Shown here: positions 10,695 to 22,024 of the stretch, piece by piece
How positions within the stretch are numbered: position 1 is the first letter of the stretch
Layout: every line of letters begins with the position of its first letter
Assembly: GCA_030762985.1 (NCBI GenBank)
Contig: CM061040.1
Span: forward strand, 13,022,603 to 13,086,602
From: Adelphocoris suturalis
Lineage: Eukaryota; Arthropoda; Insecta; Hemiptera; Miridae
Direction of reading: 5' to 3'
DNA: 64,000 nt
The notes under the pieces: model-generated
Seen by the model: only the letters and a program-made list of their open reading frames with translations
Database searches by the model: none
Told to the model about the DNA's origin: nothing
Program-made: the position numbers and the translations under genes

Positions 10695-12878
10695 ATTTTA
10701 CTTCAGTAGTGTACAAGTCGAAATATTAAAGTTTTCTCTCTAATTAAGACCTTCAAAAACCAAGTTTCGTCCGGTTTTTAAACCACTGTGCGCCGCTTCG
10801 TGTCCCGGTAAAAGCGTGTTCCACGCTAAAACATTATTCAAGGCCTTTCTTACACGTATGCTTCAATCAAGGGAGCTACGTTTTCCTGTGTAATACCTAT
10901 TATGTTGGGTGACTGTCAGCAAATCGCCCAGAAACTACAATATTGTTATGACATTCATATTCCTGTTTTCGTGTGGTGTTGTTGTAAGGCGTTCAGAATA
11001 ACAGTTTTTGAAGATCTGACTTTGTCAATTACAACGACCCTCTATTAGGACAGTTCAAATTATAACAAGAATTTACAAAGATAAGAACATACAGTTACCT
11101 ACATAAACTTAAACAATTTTAAATTTGATTTTATCTCACTGATAACTCAGAATTCGATTTTTTATCTCAAAAAAAGAAAACAATTAGAAGGTATTTATTT
11201 TAAAAAATTTGAATTTATTATTTTGATTTTTGTCTCCCTGGAGAAGCCCCAGTTCCTGGGGAGAAACTTTGAAGAATAATTAAAAAAACCAACTCAAGGA
11301 CAGAAAGGACTTCTTTGTAAAGTTTTGCCATTTGCAACTGAATAGCTCAACCCACGAAAATCGTTTTGGTACCTTTGCACTTGTAATTGTAAGTAGTATC
11401 CGCCTGATCCAATCCCAGCCTCATTTGACGTGTAAAGTAGTTCCGCTTATCAGAGTTTCCCTTATTTACGAACTTGTTTACCGAGGAAACGTCGCTAGGG
11501 GAGACCGAGATGACGACGAAGGAGGAGGTTCGGAGAATTTTACTATGGCCTAAATGTTGGTCCGGAACTTTGCAATCATTTTTATAAGCCCTCATCAATA
11601 TTGGAAGAGCCGTTTGAACGCGAATCAACCATACACAGTCAGACAGTCATTCTCTTTTTTATATAGAATGATCCTAATAATCCTAGCGATCAGCAGCAGT
11701 GCCCATTGCGCATGACAAACCTGAAACCGGTTGTTACAGACGAAACTCCGAGACAAATGGATCGATTTTTATGAAATATTATCAGGGATTGTGCCGGTTA
11801 GCTTTTATCTGATCCCCTACTTAGCTTACATGGTGAATGCCGGTGGATTGACAGTAGGTAAGGCGCAAAAGTGAATTAGTAGATATAGTTCACAAATCCA
11901 TCAACCTGGCGCAACCTCCTAAACTTCAAGCGCTCTTCAAAGGTGCTGCAAATGTGCTGGCCAACGAACTCATCCTTTCGTTTGGAATGCTTGATTTTTT
12001 TGGTCAATAACGGTATTTTTATCTCAATCCTAAGGAGAGTTATCGTCTGGAATGACGCATGCAGAGTGCACCAAGGAAAGGTTACGCCCCCCTTTCCCCT
12101 GAATCCAGCGTAAAAAATTGGGACCAAAGCTATTGTTCATAATTTTTTATGTAAGTCTCAGAAAAATACTTTCGCGCGCGCCCCTTGCACCAGAATTGGC
12201 GCAAATGAAATAAAATTTGTTTTTTGATATGGGAACTGCCTTTTTTAATGTAGATTTGGATACCCTCACTCGATTTTTTGACAACGCACAACCAGTTTCG
12301 CGAGAGCGCGAAATTTCCTTACTACCAAAATTGCGCGAAACATGGATTTTGGTAAACCCCCAAGTGTGGTACATGAATTTTCATTGTTCTTCAACGCTGA
12401 TTCATATGGCGCTATACCTACGTTTCTTGATTTGTTCTATTTTAGCGGAATAATGGCCGAAATTAGGTTATTTTTCATGAAAAAATCGTCTTTTTAGGCG
12501 TGTGTTTGTACATTGAGTTTCATAATTTTCCATTCATTTCCCTCCTCCTTTCTGCTCCCCAGGGGACCGGATATAGCGGACGGTTTTTTTTTTTTCGACC
12601 GACCATTTTATTTTTATTTATTTATTCTATTTCATTTTTACTCTTTTTTCCATGGTTGATTGAAAAGGTTTGTTATTGAGAATAATTAATCAAAAGCCAA
12701 CTATCCTCTGGGAAAATCTACATTTCTATGTATTTTGTCATGTTGCAGGTTGACAGTTTTTTCCATTCGCCACCACTGCAGAATCACTAAAAATATCCTC
12801 GCTAATTTCAAAATCTGGACTGTATGACAGTTTGTAGAGGAGTGTTTTAAGAAAATTAGAAGCTGATCACGGGTATAA
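10695..12878 (+). other. 5' flank of receptor gene 1
   Basis: Non-coding and aligned over its whole length with 51917-54435. It contains a stretch ending in CAGACAGTCATTC and an AT-rich tail near 11640-11680, the common end of a dispersed insect-type repeat. It also holds a copy of the ~100 bp GTTATCGTCTGGAATGACG module (11955-12060). No TATA box or initiator can be assigned from sequence alone, so an upstream non-coding exon remains possible. Confidence 0.5.
11955..12060 (+). repeat. ~100 bp module (GTTATCGTCTGGAATGACG)
   Basis: The module begins with GGCCAACGAACTCATCCTTTC (21 bases, of which GGCCAACGAACTCATCC is best conserved) and ends GAGTTATCGTCTGGAATGAC. Other copies are at 1716-1830 (reverse), 43010-43095, 48220-48320, 53515-53620 and 58175-58262 (reverse). 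Three of these adjoin a microsatellite at the same edge. Confidence 0.75.
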
Positions 12879-13610
12879 ATGGATCACGAATCATTTGATG
12901 AATTTGTAGAACGCGAGATAACTAGTTCGTACGGATTCAAACCATATACGCTTTTCGTAATGTATTCTATTATCGTTGCGCTTGGTCTGCTAGGTGTGGC
13001 AGGCAACATTATTTCAATGGTGATATGGAGTCGACCAGAGTTAAAGTCTTCAACATCAGTACTCTTAACGGCTTTGGCAGCTTCAGACTTGGTGATAATC
13101 ATCACAACGATCTCGGCCGACTACATCTTGGTTCTGTTCTTAAATTTTCATGCCTCGCTATCCATCGATCTCATCCATGCGATCGCTTACATGAATAAAT
13201 TAAGTAACTTCACTAAGTGGTGTTCCTATTTGTACATGTCGGCTGAAACCATATCGGTTTATCTGACTGTGGGGATCACCATAGAGCGCTATTTGGTTGT
13301 GTGCCGCCCTTTTCAAGCCCGAATCGTCTGTTCCCCCAGCAGATCGTTCAAGTTCGTGGTAGCCATCATTTTAGTTTCCATACTCTACTGCCTTTTTTTT
13401 TTCGCCGAGCCCAAAGAAGAGGCTGAAGTTGATAAAGAGGTTAACATCGTATCCTACTTCTCAAAAGCTACAGAGCGGCTAAGCAGAACACGCTACGATC
13501 TTATCTACGATTTAATCTTCAAACTCGGCTCCAACTGGCGGCATCTGATCTTGGTTATTCTTCTTCCGTTCACATGCATCGCTATTCTGAACGCATATAT
13601 TTATCGTGAG
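12879..13610 (+). CDS. FMRFamide-receptor-like GPCR, gene 1, exon 1
   Basis: This exon encodes residues 1-244 of a class A (rhodopsin-like) G-protein-coupled receptor, a plasma-membrane protein that senses an extracellular ligand. TM1 is about 24-49 (GVAGN), TM2 about 58-84 (LTALAASD, with the conserved Asp), and TM3 about 114-138 with Cys115 and ERY (136-138), a DRY variant. TM4 is about 157-175 and TM5 about 219-242 (LLPF, AILNAYIY). The TM5 end and following basic loop resemble invertebrate FMRFamide receptors, so a neuropeptide ligand is inferred. There is no signal peptide. An N-F-T glycosylation sequon lies in loop 1. The second extracellular loop (176-215) has no cysteine, so the usual TM3-ECL2 disulphide is missing. 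The exon ends GAG before GTAAAATC (phase 0). Without splicing the frame would stop at 13640. Confidence 0.9.
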
Positions 13611-13870
13611 GTAAAATCTTCAAGTTACTATTTTAGATAGTATATATCTATTTTCATATTCTTTGACATTTTAATAATCTTTTATGATTTTCCCGGCGTT
13701 TTAAATAAATCCAAAGAAATTTTTCGCAATGACTCTAGTGTTCTAGAAAATGAAATGCCCTTGTATCTTCATTGAAATCCATTTTGTAAAATGCTGCAAA
13801 TTTAAAAAAAAGTTTATTATTTCTGAATTAGCCCTCCTACGCAAAACACTTGCCTATTTATTAATTTGTT

Positions 13871-14235
13871 AACTTATTTACTTGTAATATAGATGAAAAA
13901 ATGTAGAAACGACATTATTGTTAGACATAGGCGAAAAATGCCTGTATCATCTCACAAGTACCAAACAGTAAAGAAAATTACTCAAATTCAGTAAGAATGT
14001 TAATAGATTCTTTTAAATTAGATATTTAAATTGAATTAGTACCTCAAACAAATTCATTACCTACGTATTATCCTACTATGTATACATACTCGTAATATAT
14101 ACAATTTTCTGCCTCAGCCACACCGATCTTAAGGAGCTATTCAAATATTTTCCTTTTACATATATTAGGGGTACATAGACCGGATAGAAGCTGAGATTTT
14201 AGCTGAGAATCTGTCATCCGATGAATCATATAAAT
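13871..14235 (+). repeat. 365-bp inverted duplication, left arm
   Basis: The arm begins AACTTATTTACTTG and ends ATGAATCATATAAAT. It is the reverse complement of 15488-15852 over its full 365 bp; I see one mismatch (an A/G near the middle) and no indel. The paralogous intron in unit 2 has this sequence once (about 55420-55770), so it is the original copy. The arms enclose a 1252-bp spacer. Confidence 0.93.
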
Positions 14236-14479
14236 AATGGTATACTGGGGATTTCTAATAAACAACGCACATCAGCCGGGGATGTGCCCATGAAATCGAC
14301 TTCAATTTTGGTCTACCCTAAAGCCACATGAAGGCCTGAAATATACCAAAATCGCGAAGACTATTAACACAGAATGTTTTTTAGATTTGGCAACTCCAAC
14401 CGCATACGAAACGGTTATGTGTAACGAAAATGTGTTGCGTTTTCGTGTAACGAAAATGTGTTGCAACAATTTACTGAAG

Positions 14480-14752
14480 ATTTCCGCTTACTACCGAGTC
14501 GTTGCTAGGGAAATGGTACTTTTTCATGTTTCATCCCACAAAATTCGTTGACCATTCCTTCGAAAGCTCTCAATTTATCCAACCATATTATGTTAACTAC
14601 TGCGAAGTGCGTGGCCAATAAGCTGATTTATGAGCATGGTTATATGATTAATTGTTTATACACAGGTGATCAATCTCGATAACTGATATTGTGAACATGA
14701 TTGCAACCATTTGTTAATTACTGATGATTTCATTGAGCTGGTGGTGAGTCGT
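14480..14752 (+). repeat. Dispersed repeat family A, copy in intron 1
   Basis: Contains TTTCCGCTTACTACCGAGTC, TTGACCATTCCTTCGAAAGC and GAACATGATTGCAACC in family order. It matches 56020-56292 in unit 2, so it was present before the duplication. Homology with unit 2 stops at about 14752, where the R2-like fragment begins. Confidence 0.8.
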
Positions 14753-15487
14753 GCGATCTACTGACTCAATGCAGTGCAGTAGCAAACTCAGCAGATGAGC
14801 CGGGTTCAGAAGCAGTTGGTGTTGCTCAGTCACACCACAACAACTGCTGCTTGACAAAGTCGAGGTCAGCAGCAGTGCGGGCGACCTCTCAGCTCAAGCC
14901 CCAAAGGGCAAGCAGGGACTGGTGGCATAAGGATGGGTTACTGGCTGAAAGAAAGATATCACCGAACCCACCGGCCTTGACCGGAGCATGGATGAAGGCA
15001 CTTGGGATACCAGGTAGGAAGCCTAGCCAAGAGTTCACAGCAGAAAAAACTTCAAAGTCTAACTCAAGCAGCCTCCTCGCAGTAAGCCTGCCAAAGACTA
15101 AACTGTTGGTTAGTTTTGGATATAAGTACATGCAAAGGAGGTGCAGCTTCTGCTGTGGCTTCAATGGAGCCTTGGTGACTAAAGCTAATGCTCCACCAAG
15201 GTCCACATGGCTTGCGGCTATAGTGGCCACACCCATGAAGTCGACCCGAACATACTGCCAGACCTCCAACACAGATCGGGCGGGGGTGGGTGTCTGCCCT
15301 AAGACAAAGCACTCCTCATCCACCACCTTCAGATTATGCTGGTGTACCGACAGGACCTAATAAACCAAACCGCACTTAGATGGGTTAACCACCAAACCAC
15401 ACCTGGCTAGCTGCTCATCAAACATGTTTAGGGCAATCTGCAAGCCCTGACAGGTTCTTGCTAGTATGATGACATCTATATGATGAC
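14753..15487 (-). pseudogene. R2-like RT thumb-region fragment (antisense)
   Basis: Read on the minus strand it gives an IILARTCQGLQIALN segment, where the strand after the FADD motif would be. It then reads VVNPSKCGLV, YVRVDFMG, VTKAPLKPQQKLHLL, PKLTNSLVFGRLTARR and SAFIHAPVKAGG. These follow the catalytic palm of R2-like reverse transcriptases (KAPLKPQQ and FIHAPV-GG are typical). A 145-codon frame stays open (15326-14889) but lacks both ends. It lies between the inverted-duplication arms and is absent from unit 2. Confidence 0.85.
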
Positions 15488-15852
15488 ATTTATATGATTC
15501 ATCGGATGACAGATTCTCAGCTAAAATCTCAGCTTCTATCCGGTCTATGTACCCCTAATATATGTAAAAGGAAAATATTTGAATAGCTCCTTAAGATCGG
15601 TGTGGCTGAGGCAGAAAATTGTATATATTACGAGTATGTATACATAGTAGGATAATACGTAGGTAATGAATTTGTTTGAGGTACTAATTCAATTTAAATA
15701 TCTAATTTAAAAGAATCTATTAACATTCTTACTGAATTTGAGTAATTTTCTTTGCTGTTTGGTACTTGTGAGATGATACAGGCATTTTTCGCCTATGTCT
15801 AACAATAATGTCGTTTCTACATTTTTTCATCTATATTACAAGTAAATAAGTT
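15488..15852 (-). repeat. 365-bp inverted duplication, right arm
   Basis: This is the reverse-complement copy of 13871-14235. Its outer edge (15852) directly abuts the 3' end of the antisense I/Jockey-like element. Unit 2 has no counterpart, so the arm arose in unit 1 after the segmental duplication. Confidence 0.93.
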
Positions 15853-16202
15853 GTCAGAAGGCAACGAGCACGATTCTAAGGGGAGTCATGCTGACGGTCC
15901 GTCACTAATCGGATTGCCATCACGAACTCCACTGGCATATCGGAGGGAGAGAAATACTAATAATAATAACCCGCAAAACGAGGCATCGCCGCACTTTGCT
16001 TCAAGTGATACAGTGATGACCGCTTTGTAACCCCTACAGCGGATAAAAATACCCCACAATAAGAACTAAACTACGACTATGTGATCCTTACAAATACATG
16101 AATATTATCAATAAATATATAATGATAAATACTATATATCTTAGTTAAATGAAAGTAAGACCAGATGTACATAAATAAATAAATATATCACAGATCAGAA
16201 TA

Positions 16203-17005
16203 TCACAGTTCGTTGGAAAGCTCAGTGGGTTTCAGGTACACCAACAGGGACTGGACCATGTCTGGTCCTGACAGAACATCCACCCACTGAGGGGGCGAAC
16301 GCTGGACTCTGAGGTCCATGAGGGCTGGGCAATCCTCCAAAAAGTGGCGGATAGACAAATCACCCCCACATCTCCCACACACAACATCACGAGCTACTGG
16401 ATCTAGCAGGCGTCTGTTAGTAAGAAGGGTATTGCCAGTGGCTACCCGATTGACCACGATTCTGTCCCTCATTAGAAGGTGGGCCACAAAAGGATCAACC
16501 GGGCAAAGACCCAGAAGGACTCCTCGCAGACCAGTGATCTCTCCCTGCCATTGCTCGAGCCAGATGGAATTGGCTTTATGCTGCATGTAGGAGATTTGCT
16601 CCTGAACACGAGTTTGAGTCTGGAGCCTGGAATATGTTTCATCCAGGGGTGGTAGAGTTACCATGGTATGCAGAGGGTGCCCTGGGAAATAACGAAGGCA
16701 CTCTGCATAACGGAGTGTCAGTAAATTTTGCCTAATCTTTAGTGGCTGAGAACGCCTGAGCACCTGAACGGAAGCTGTCGGGGTAGTTCGAAAGGCCCAG
16801 TGGCCAAACGAAGACCCTTGTTTAATATAGGTTCCAGCTTACGCAGCAAGGACTTTCTTGCTGAGCCATAAACTACAGACCCATAATCAATTCTTGATTG
16901 CACCACAGCATGGAAAATCCTTAAGAGGACTTCCTGCTGGGTGCCCCAACTATAGTTAGATAGGGCCTTGAGCAACTGTACACCCTGCATAGAAACCTGG
17001 TGCAA
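16203..17005 (-). pseudogene. I/Jockey-like ORF2 C-terminal region, copy A
   Basis: Two overlapping frames (17005-16739 and 16763-16203) read LLKALSNYSWGTQQEVLLRIFHA (conserved words LLKALSNYSWG and LLRIFHA), SRIDYGSVVYGSARKS and a terminal CGRCGGDLSIRHFLEDCPAL. The first part is the conserved post-RT helix block of this class. The last is a C-x2-C-x7-H-x4-C knuckle-like motif. A frameshift between the frames near 16750 breaks it; the original stop is probably the one at 16203. Confidence 0.8.
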
Positions 17006-17043
17006 GTACTCAATATGCTGGGTCCACCACAGCTGGCGGTCAA

Positions 17044-17700
17044 CTATGAGTCCAAGTGCACGTGTGTGTGTGTGTGTGTGTGTGTCTGTGTGGAGTATTG
17101 TGACTCCAATAATTGTGAGTGGATACTTATCATGTGCTTTGTGCTTTCTGCAAAAATGGATGGAGGTAGTTTTGCATATGAAAAACTAAAACCTCGCATA
17201 CGCGCTGTTTGATACATGGTATCAATAGCACGTTGCAATGTGTCACTCACATTTCTCAGATTATCACCTCGCAGGAGGATAGTTAAGTCATCCACGTACA
17301 GTAAGGGATTATTACCCTCCGGAATGTTATCAGTGAGGCCATTTATAGTGACCATAAACAGGGTGCTACTAAGCACAGAGCCCTGAGGGATACCATTCTC
17401 CTGAGGGTGGAGATCGAAGAAGACATTCCCAAGGTGCACCCTGAATTTTGGGTGGGAAAGAAAGCTTTGGAGGAAGCCCAGCATGGGCCCACCAACTCCC
17501 AACTGCTGCAACTTTTGCAAGATGTTATGACGCCAGGTGGTGTCATAGGCTTTGGCAAGATCAAAGAACACACCAATGGCGTGCTCAATGACCAAAAACT
17601 GGTCCTGGATATAACTCTCAAAAGCTGAGAGTTAGTCAACAGCTGAGAAGGGTTTTTGAAAACCAGCCTGATATTGGCCGATGAGGCAGTTGCTCTCACG
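17044..17700 (-). pseudogene. I/Jockey-like reverse-transcriptase core, copy A
   Basis: The minus-strand frame 17595-17044 reads GVFFDLAKAYDTTWRHNIL (catalytic Asp in DLAKAYD), GIPQGSVLSSTLF and LLYVDDLTILL (the YVDD active-site pair). All three palm motifs are present and in order. The product would copy element RNA into DNA. A microsatellite (GTGTG, about 17062-17086) interrupts the frame at its end. The upstream linker to the N-terminal RT part is shifted. Confidence 0.88.
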
Positions 17701-17835
17701 AAACCATACCAGGCCGTAATTGACCGTAGCCTCCAGGATCTTGCTCATGCAGCAAGTAAGGGAGATGAGACTGTAACTAGCAGCCTCACAAGTGCCTTTG
17801 CCCTCTTTGTGAAGAGGGACAATGACAGCCTCCCT

Positions 17836-18222
17836 TCAGGAGGAAGGATAGTTACCCGAGGCATATATAGATTTATACAGCCTCAAGAGAGTGTGCTTTT
17901 CCTCCTGTGGGAGATTGATCAACATTTCATAATGGATCGTATCCTTCCCAGGTGAAGTCCTGTTTGATTTCTTCATTGCTCTCCCTAGTTCACTCATTGC
18001 GAATGGTATATCAATTGAGGGAATGGACGACGGCACGAGCTGAGGGAGAGGTGCCATGACAACCTCCACCTTGTGTCGCCAAAAGTCATCAGAGTACGCT
18101 TCATCACAGGACACATGGGTATAATGAGAAGCCAATGTGTCAGCAAGGTGCATGGGTTCCTGAGCCTCATCACCCTGAGGTGTGGTGATAGTTTGAATAA
18201 TTGGTGGCGGGAGACCCTTCAT
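17836..18222 (-). pseudogene. I/Jockey-like region between endonuclease and RT, copy A
   Basis: A 128-codon frame includes LADTLASHYTHVSCDEAY, ELGRAMKKSNRTSPGKD and YEMLINLPQEEKHTLLRLYKS. It corresponds to the conserved block before the RT palm in APE-type elements (SPG-D and the LP---LL-LYN motif). The same block, about 90% alike by eye, occurs in copy B at 20920-20422. Confidence 0.82.
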
Positions 18223-18457
18223 TGTACGTACCTTCTGCAGTCTTTAGGAGGACTACCATCCTTAATTTCACTGACATATGAGTGAAAGGAGCTGACTTGG
18301 GGCTGACGCCTGTTGTGAATGCTGACGTTCTGTATCAATTTTGTTAGAGAAGTGGTCCGAGTGATGAAGGTCTGGCAAAGCATTCCAAGCCAATGTACCT
18401 CCAAAAGAGGGACATGATAAGGTCGATTTCAGACATCGCACCACGGATAGGCGACAA

Positions 18458-18960
18458 TTATGTTGGACAGCCATCGTTCAGATGGAAGAGATCCAACACT
18501 CTGAACGTGGCTTCAGCAGTGGCACCCTGTATTGTGGTATTGCCACAGCTCCATAAGATGTTATGAACGTTTAAAACCGCTCGAACTAGCACAGGGCTAG
18601 GAACCTGATGAAGGAGGTCCAAAAAAGCGGCCTCACCCCACACTCTATCTGGAAGATAGAGGGAGACAATAGTCAGGGGAGTAGGGACTGCAACTCTGGC
18701 AGCCACTGCATGTAGGTTTGTGTTGAGAGGCACCTTCTCAACTCGCACATTATTTCTTATCATGATCATGTTCTCTTTTCTGAGGGTAGAGTAGCCACAC
18801 ATACTGAACCCATCAAGTGGTTTCAGGTGCGTCTCTTGTAATGCTACTGCCACTGGCAAGTATGATCCTAGTAGGGATCTCAGCTCATCACATCGTCCAT
18901 ATATACCATTGGCATTCCATTGAAGTAAGCACTCAGAGATGGTGTTATTAGGTTGAGTGG
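18458..18960 (-). pseudogene. I/Jockey-like apurinic-type endonuclease, copy A
   Basis: From about 18940 the minus strand reads LQWNANGIYGRCDELRS, then VAVALQETHLKPLDGFSMCG, TIVSLYLPDRVWG and VHNILWSCGNTT, ending LNDGCPT. These correspond to the N-W/NG start, the Q-E-T-H catalytic motif and the FN-H-LWG motif of the AP-endonuclease domain that opens ORF2. The G-D-FN motif here reads AVLNVHN, so a catalytic residue appears lost. Confidence 0.82.
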
Positions 18961-19013
18961 TCTGAATAAGTATCTATAAATTATTTATAGACCCATTATA
19001 TATAAATTATTCA

Positions 19014-19910
19014 TTAAGAGGCTACTTTAACGTGAACTTTGGAGTTGGAAATGATTTTCATTTCAGTCGGTTTGCCTATCTGTCGCACCAACGCATTTCC
19101 GATTTTTAGGGGACTGGAGGTTTTAAAACCATCCCCCTTAATGTCAATCGTATAAAAACGTGAGAATCCATTCTTCTTGAAAGGATCAACGAAGCTTCTT
19201 GTCACTTTAGCTATTTGGCCTTGATCATGCTGTTTCTTTGGTTAGCTCAAAGGATTCACAACAGCATCTGATTGTTCAGTGGGGGTTACACTATTGGGGA
19301 CTGAACAATCAGTGATTCCTTTTCCAGCGCTTGAAGGAATTTCATTGTTTGCACCTCCCAATGGGGAAGTAACAACAACATGGTTAGATTTCTCTGTACT
19401 AATGGTGAGAGAGACCTTGCCATTCTTGGTTGCCTCCATTGCTGGAGACATTGGGTTTTCAGAATTGAAGTTTTGTGAATTGCCAATGGTATATATGAAC
19501 GATGTGATGAGCTGAGATCCCTACTAGGATCATACTTGCCACTGGCAGTAGCATTACAAGAGACGCACCTGAAACCACTTGATGGGTTCAGTATGTGTGG
19601 CTACTCTACCCTCAGAAAAGATAACATGATCATGATAAGAAATAATGTGCGAGTTGAGGAGGTGCCTCTCAACAGAGACCTTAGTCTCTGCATTCATGGC
19701 AAGGGGACCTCGCCATTCCTGGTTGCCTCCACAATGGAAGGCATTTGGTGGGAAGGGGGAGTTGAGGGCGGCGGAGCAGAGACCTCCGCAGCTGTGGTGG
19801 AAGCCCCGGGGGAGTCGGGGGCGGCACTTTTGGTACCCGCAATGATTTTGTTGGACATTTTCATGGTGTTTTTCTTTTATGAGAGAGGTGTGTAGATGTG
19901 TGTGTCTGAG
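19014..19910 (-). pseudogene. I/Jockey-like gag remnants with internal inversion, copy A
   Basis: The minus strand from about 19877 begins MKMSNKIIAGTKSAAPDSPG, plausibly the gag start, and runs to EATRNGEVPL. It is then interrupted by an inverted copy of the endonuclease segment (19481-19674). Gag-like reading resumes with MEATKNGKVSL (19451) and GFKTSSPLKIGNALVRQIG (about 19120-19060), matching copy B. The EAT-NG-V-L words occur on both sides of the inversion, so two gag copies may have been joined. Confidence 0.65.
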
Positions 19911-21268
19911 TGTATTTTGTGAAGTGTAGTGTACAGTGGAGTCGCTCACGACATCGGGGCCAATGCTACCTCCGTCGGCCTATTGATTATAGCCTCTTTG
20001 CTGGTCCGTTGTGGGTCAAGAGGGGAGCCCCCACATGCCCTGCAACATCCCAATCCGGCCGCCAACCGGTACTGCAGGACATGGGGGATTTTTACGGACG
20101 TTACTTGGGTCAGCCCACAGACCTCTGTCAAGGCGGTGTCGGGACCCACAGCTACCGCTGCCGGCAGGAGTACCGAACCTGCTGCTCCCTCTTCCACATT
20201 ATGGACGCCACCAGAGGTTGTAGCACAAGCCTCGCCCCTGTGTGTAGTGTGAGTGTTTTGTGTTGTGACATGTGTTTGTGTGAGGACCGTGTTGGGAATG
20301 AAGGGAGATCAGTAAAAAGGAAAAGAGAGGGAGGGATGAGTATTATACCCAACACGCTTGTTTCCTGATGCCAGAAGATCATACAAACATGGAGGGCACG
20401 TTGGATCAGCTTCTTGGCCTATCACCTACGGTGAACCCCTAGCAGTAAACTGCAAGTAAGGGAGATGGGTCTGTAACTAGCAGCCTCACAAGGGTCTTTA
20501 CCATCTTTGTGCAGAGGGACAATGACAGCCTCCCTCCAAGAGGAAGGATAGTTACCCGAGGCATCTATAGAATCATACAGCCTCAAGAGAGTGTGCTTTT
20601 GCTCCTGTGGGAGATTGTTCAACATTTCTTAATGGATCGTATCCTTCCCAGAGGCGTCCTGTTTGATTTCTTCATTGCTCTCTCTAGTTCACCCATTGTG
20701 AATGGTATATCAACTGAGGGAATGGACGACGGCACAAGCTGGGGAAGAGGTGCCATCTCAACCTCCACCATGTGTTCCTAAAGTCATCCGGGTACGCTTT
20801 ATTACTGGACACACGGGCATAATGAGAAGCCAATGTGTCAGCAATGTGCTTGGGTCCCAGAGCCATATCACCCTGAGGTGTGGGGATAGATGGAATAGTT
20901 GGAGACAGGAGACCCTTCATTGCAGGTACCTTTCACTACATCCTTAGGAGGAGTACCCCCCATAATTTCACTGACGAACGAGCAAAAGGAGCTGAATTGG
21001 GTGTGAGGCTTGAGCCGGTGCTCATGCACTCTCGCGTAATTTTCGTTGCAATCTATTGTTGAATCTATTCAATGCCTGACGTTGGGCCTTGTTGGCGTCT
21101 CGCACTTCCCTATTCCACCATGGGATATGATTGCGTCCATTGGTGAGGTCAGTTTTTGGGATAGCAGCTGATGCAGCTTCATGGATAGCAGATGTAAAGT
21201 TGGTAACGTCATCCTTAATGTTTCCACTGAGATTGACGTGTACCATGTGCTCCTTAAAAAGAGCGCAG

Positions 21269-21965
21269 TCAGCCTCTTCCAACTTCCATTGTGGAAGTGG
21301 TGTGCAACAACCACGCCCACCACCCAAATGAATGCTTACTGTGAATGCTGACGTTCTGTATCAATTTTGATAGAGAAGTGGGCCGAGTGATGAAGGTCCG
21401 GCAAAGCATTCCAAGCCAATGTACCTCCCAAGGAGGGAGAGCACATGACAAGGTCGATTGCAGACATCGCACCACGGATAGGCGACAATTATGTTGGACA
21501 GCCATCGTTCAGATGGAAGAGATCCAACACTCTGAACGTGGCTTCAGCAGTGGCACCCTGTATTGTGGTATTACCACAGCTCCATAAGATGTTATGAACG
21601 TTTAAAACCCCTCGAACTAGCACAGGGCTAGGAATCTGATGAAGGAGGTCAACAAAAGCGGCCTTATCCCACACTCCATTTTTTAAGATAGAGGGAGACA
21701 ATGGTCAGGGGAGTGGGGACTGCAAATCTTGCAGCCACAGCCTGGAGGCACCTATTCTTGTGTTGAGAGGCACCTCCTCCACTCGTTCATTATTTCTTAT
21801 CATGATCATGACGCCACCATGGGGCTGGGGCACTACGTATTTTCGAGGGTGGAGTAGCCATGCATACTGAACAAGTGGTTTCAGGTGCGTCTCTTGTAAT
21901 GCAACTGCCACTGGCGAGTATAATCCTAGTATGGATATTTATACTATTGGCATTCCATTGAAGGA
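21269..21965 (-). pseudogene. I/Jockey-like endonuclease, copy B
   Basis: Reads MAVALQETHLKPL, IMIRNNERVEEVPLNT, LHQIPSPVLVRGVLNVHNIL and LFHLNDGCPT, the same block as copy A with an internal insertion near 21800-21850. The sequences are close enough to show both copies belong to one family. Confidence 0.78.
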
Positions 21966-22024
21966 AGCACTCAGAGATGGTGTTATCTGGTGTTATGATT
22001 AGATTGAGTGGTCATAATAGGAAT

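Larger units (their letters stand above)
15853..20400 (-). mobile_element. I/Jockey-like non-LTR retrotransposon, copy A
   Basis: Read 5' to 3' on the minus strand it contains a 5' untranslated-like region (20380-19910), gag remnants with an internal inversion, and an apurinic-type endonuclease. These are followed by a reverse transcriptase with YVDD, a C-terminal knuckle region and a 3' untranslated region ending at 15853. This order is that of the APE-type non-LTR elements (I/Jockey superfamily). Several frameshifts make it inactive. A second copy lies immediately upstream (20430-22740). Confidence 0.85.

Noticed and set aside
12147..12374. Minus-strand 75-codon ORF conserved at 53704-53931
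   Set aside because: Both copies are open but about ten residues differ, with no excess of silent changes. It lies in duplicated 5' flank, so conservation reflects recent duplication, not coding.
13611..13640. Unspliced end of receptor gene 1 (KSSSYYFR)
   Set aside because: The frame reads through a GTAAAATC donor; splicing to 26515 restores TM6, TM7 and tail, and the same junction exists in gene 2.
14851..15360. 169-codon + strand ORF
   Set aside because: It is antisense to a well-supported R2-like RT thumb region on the minus strand.
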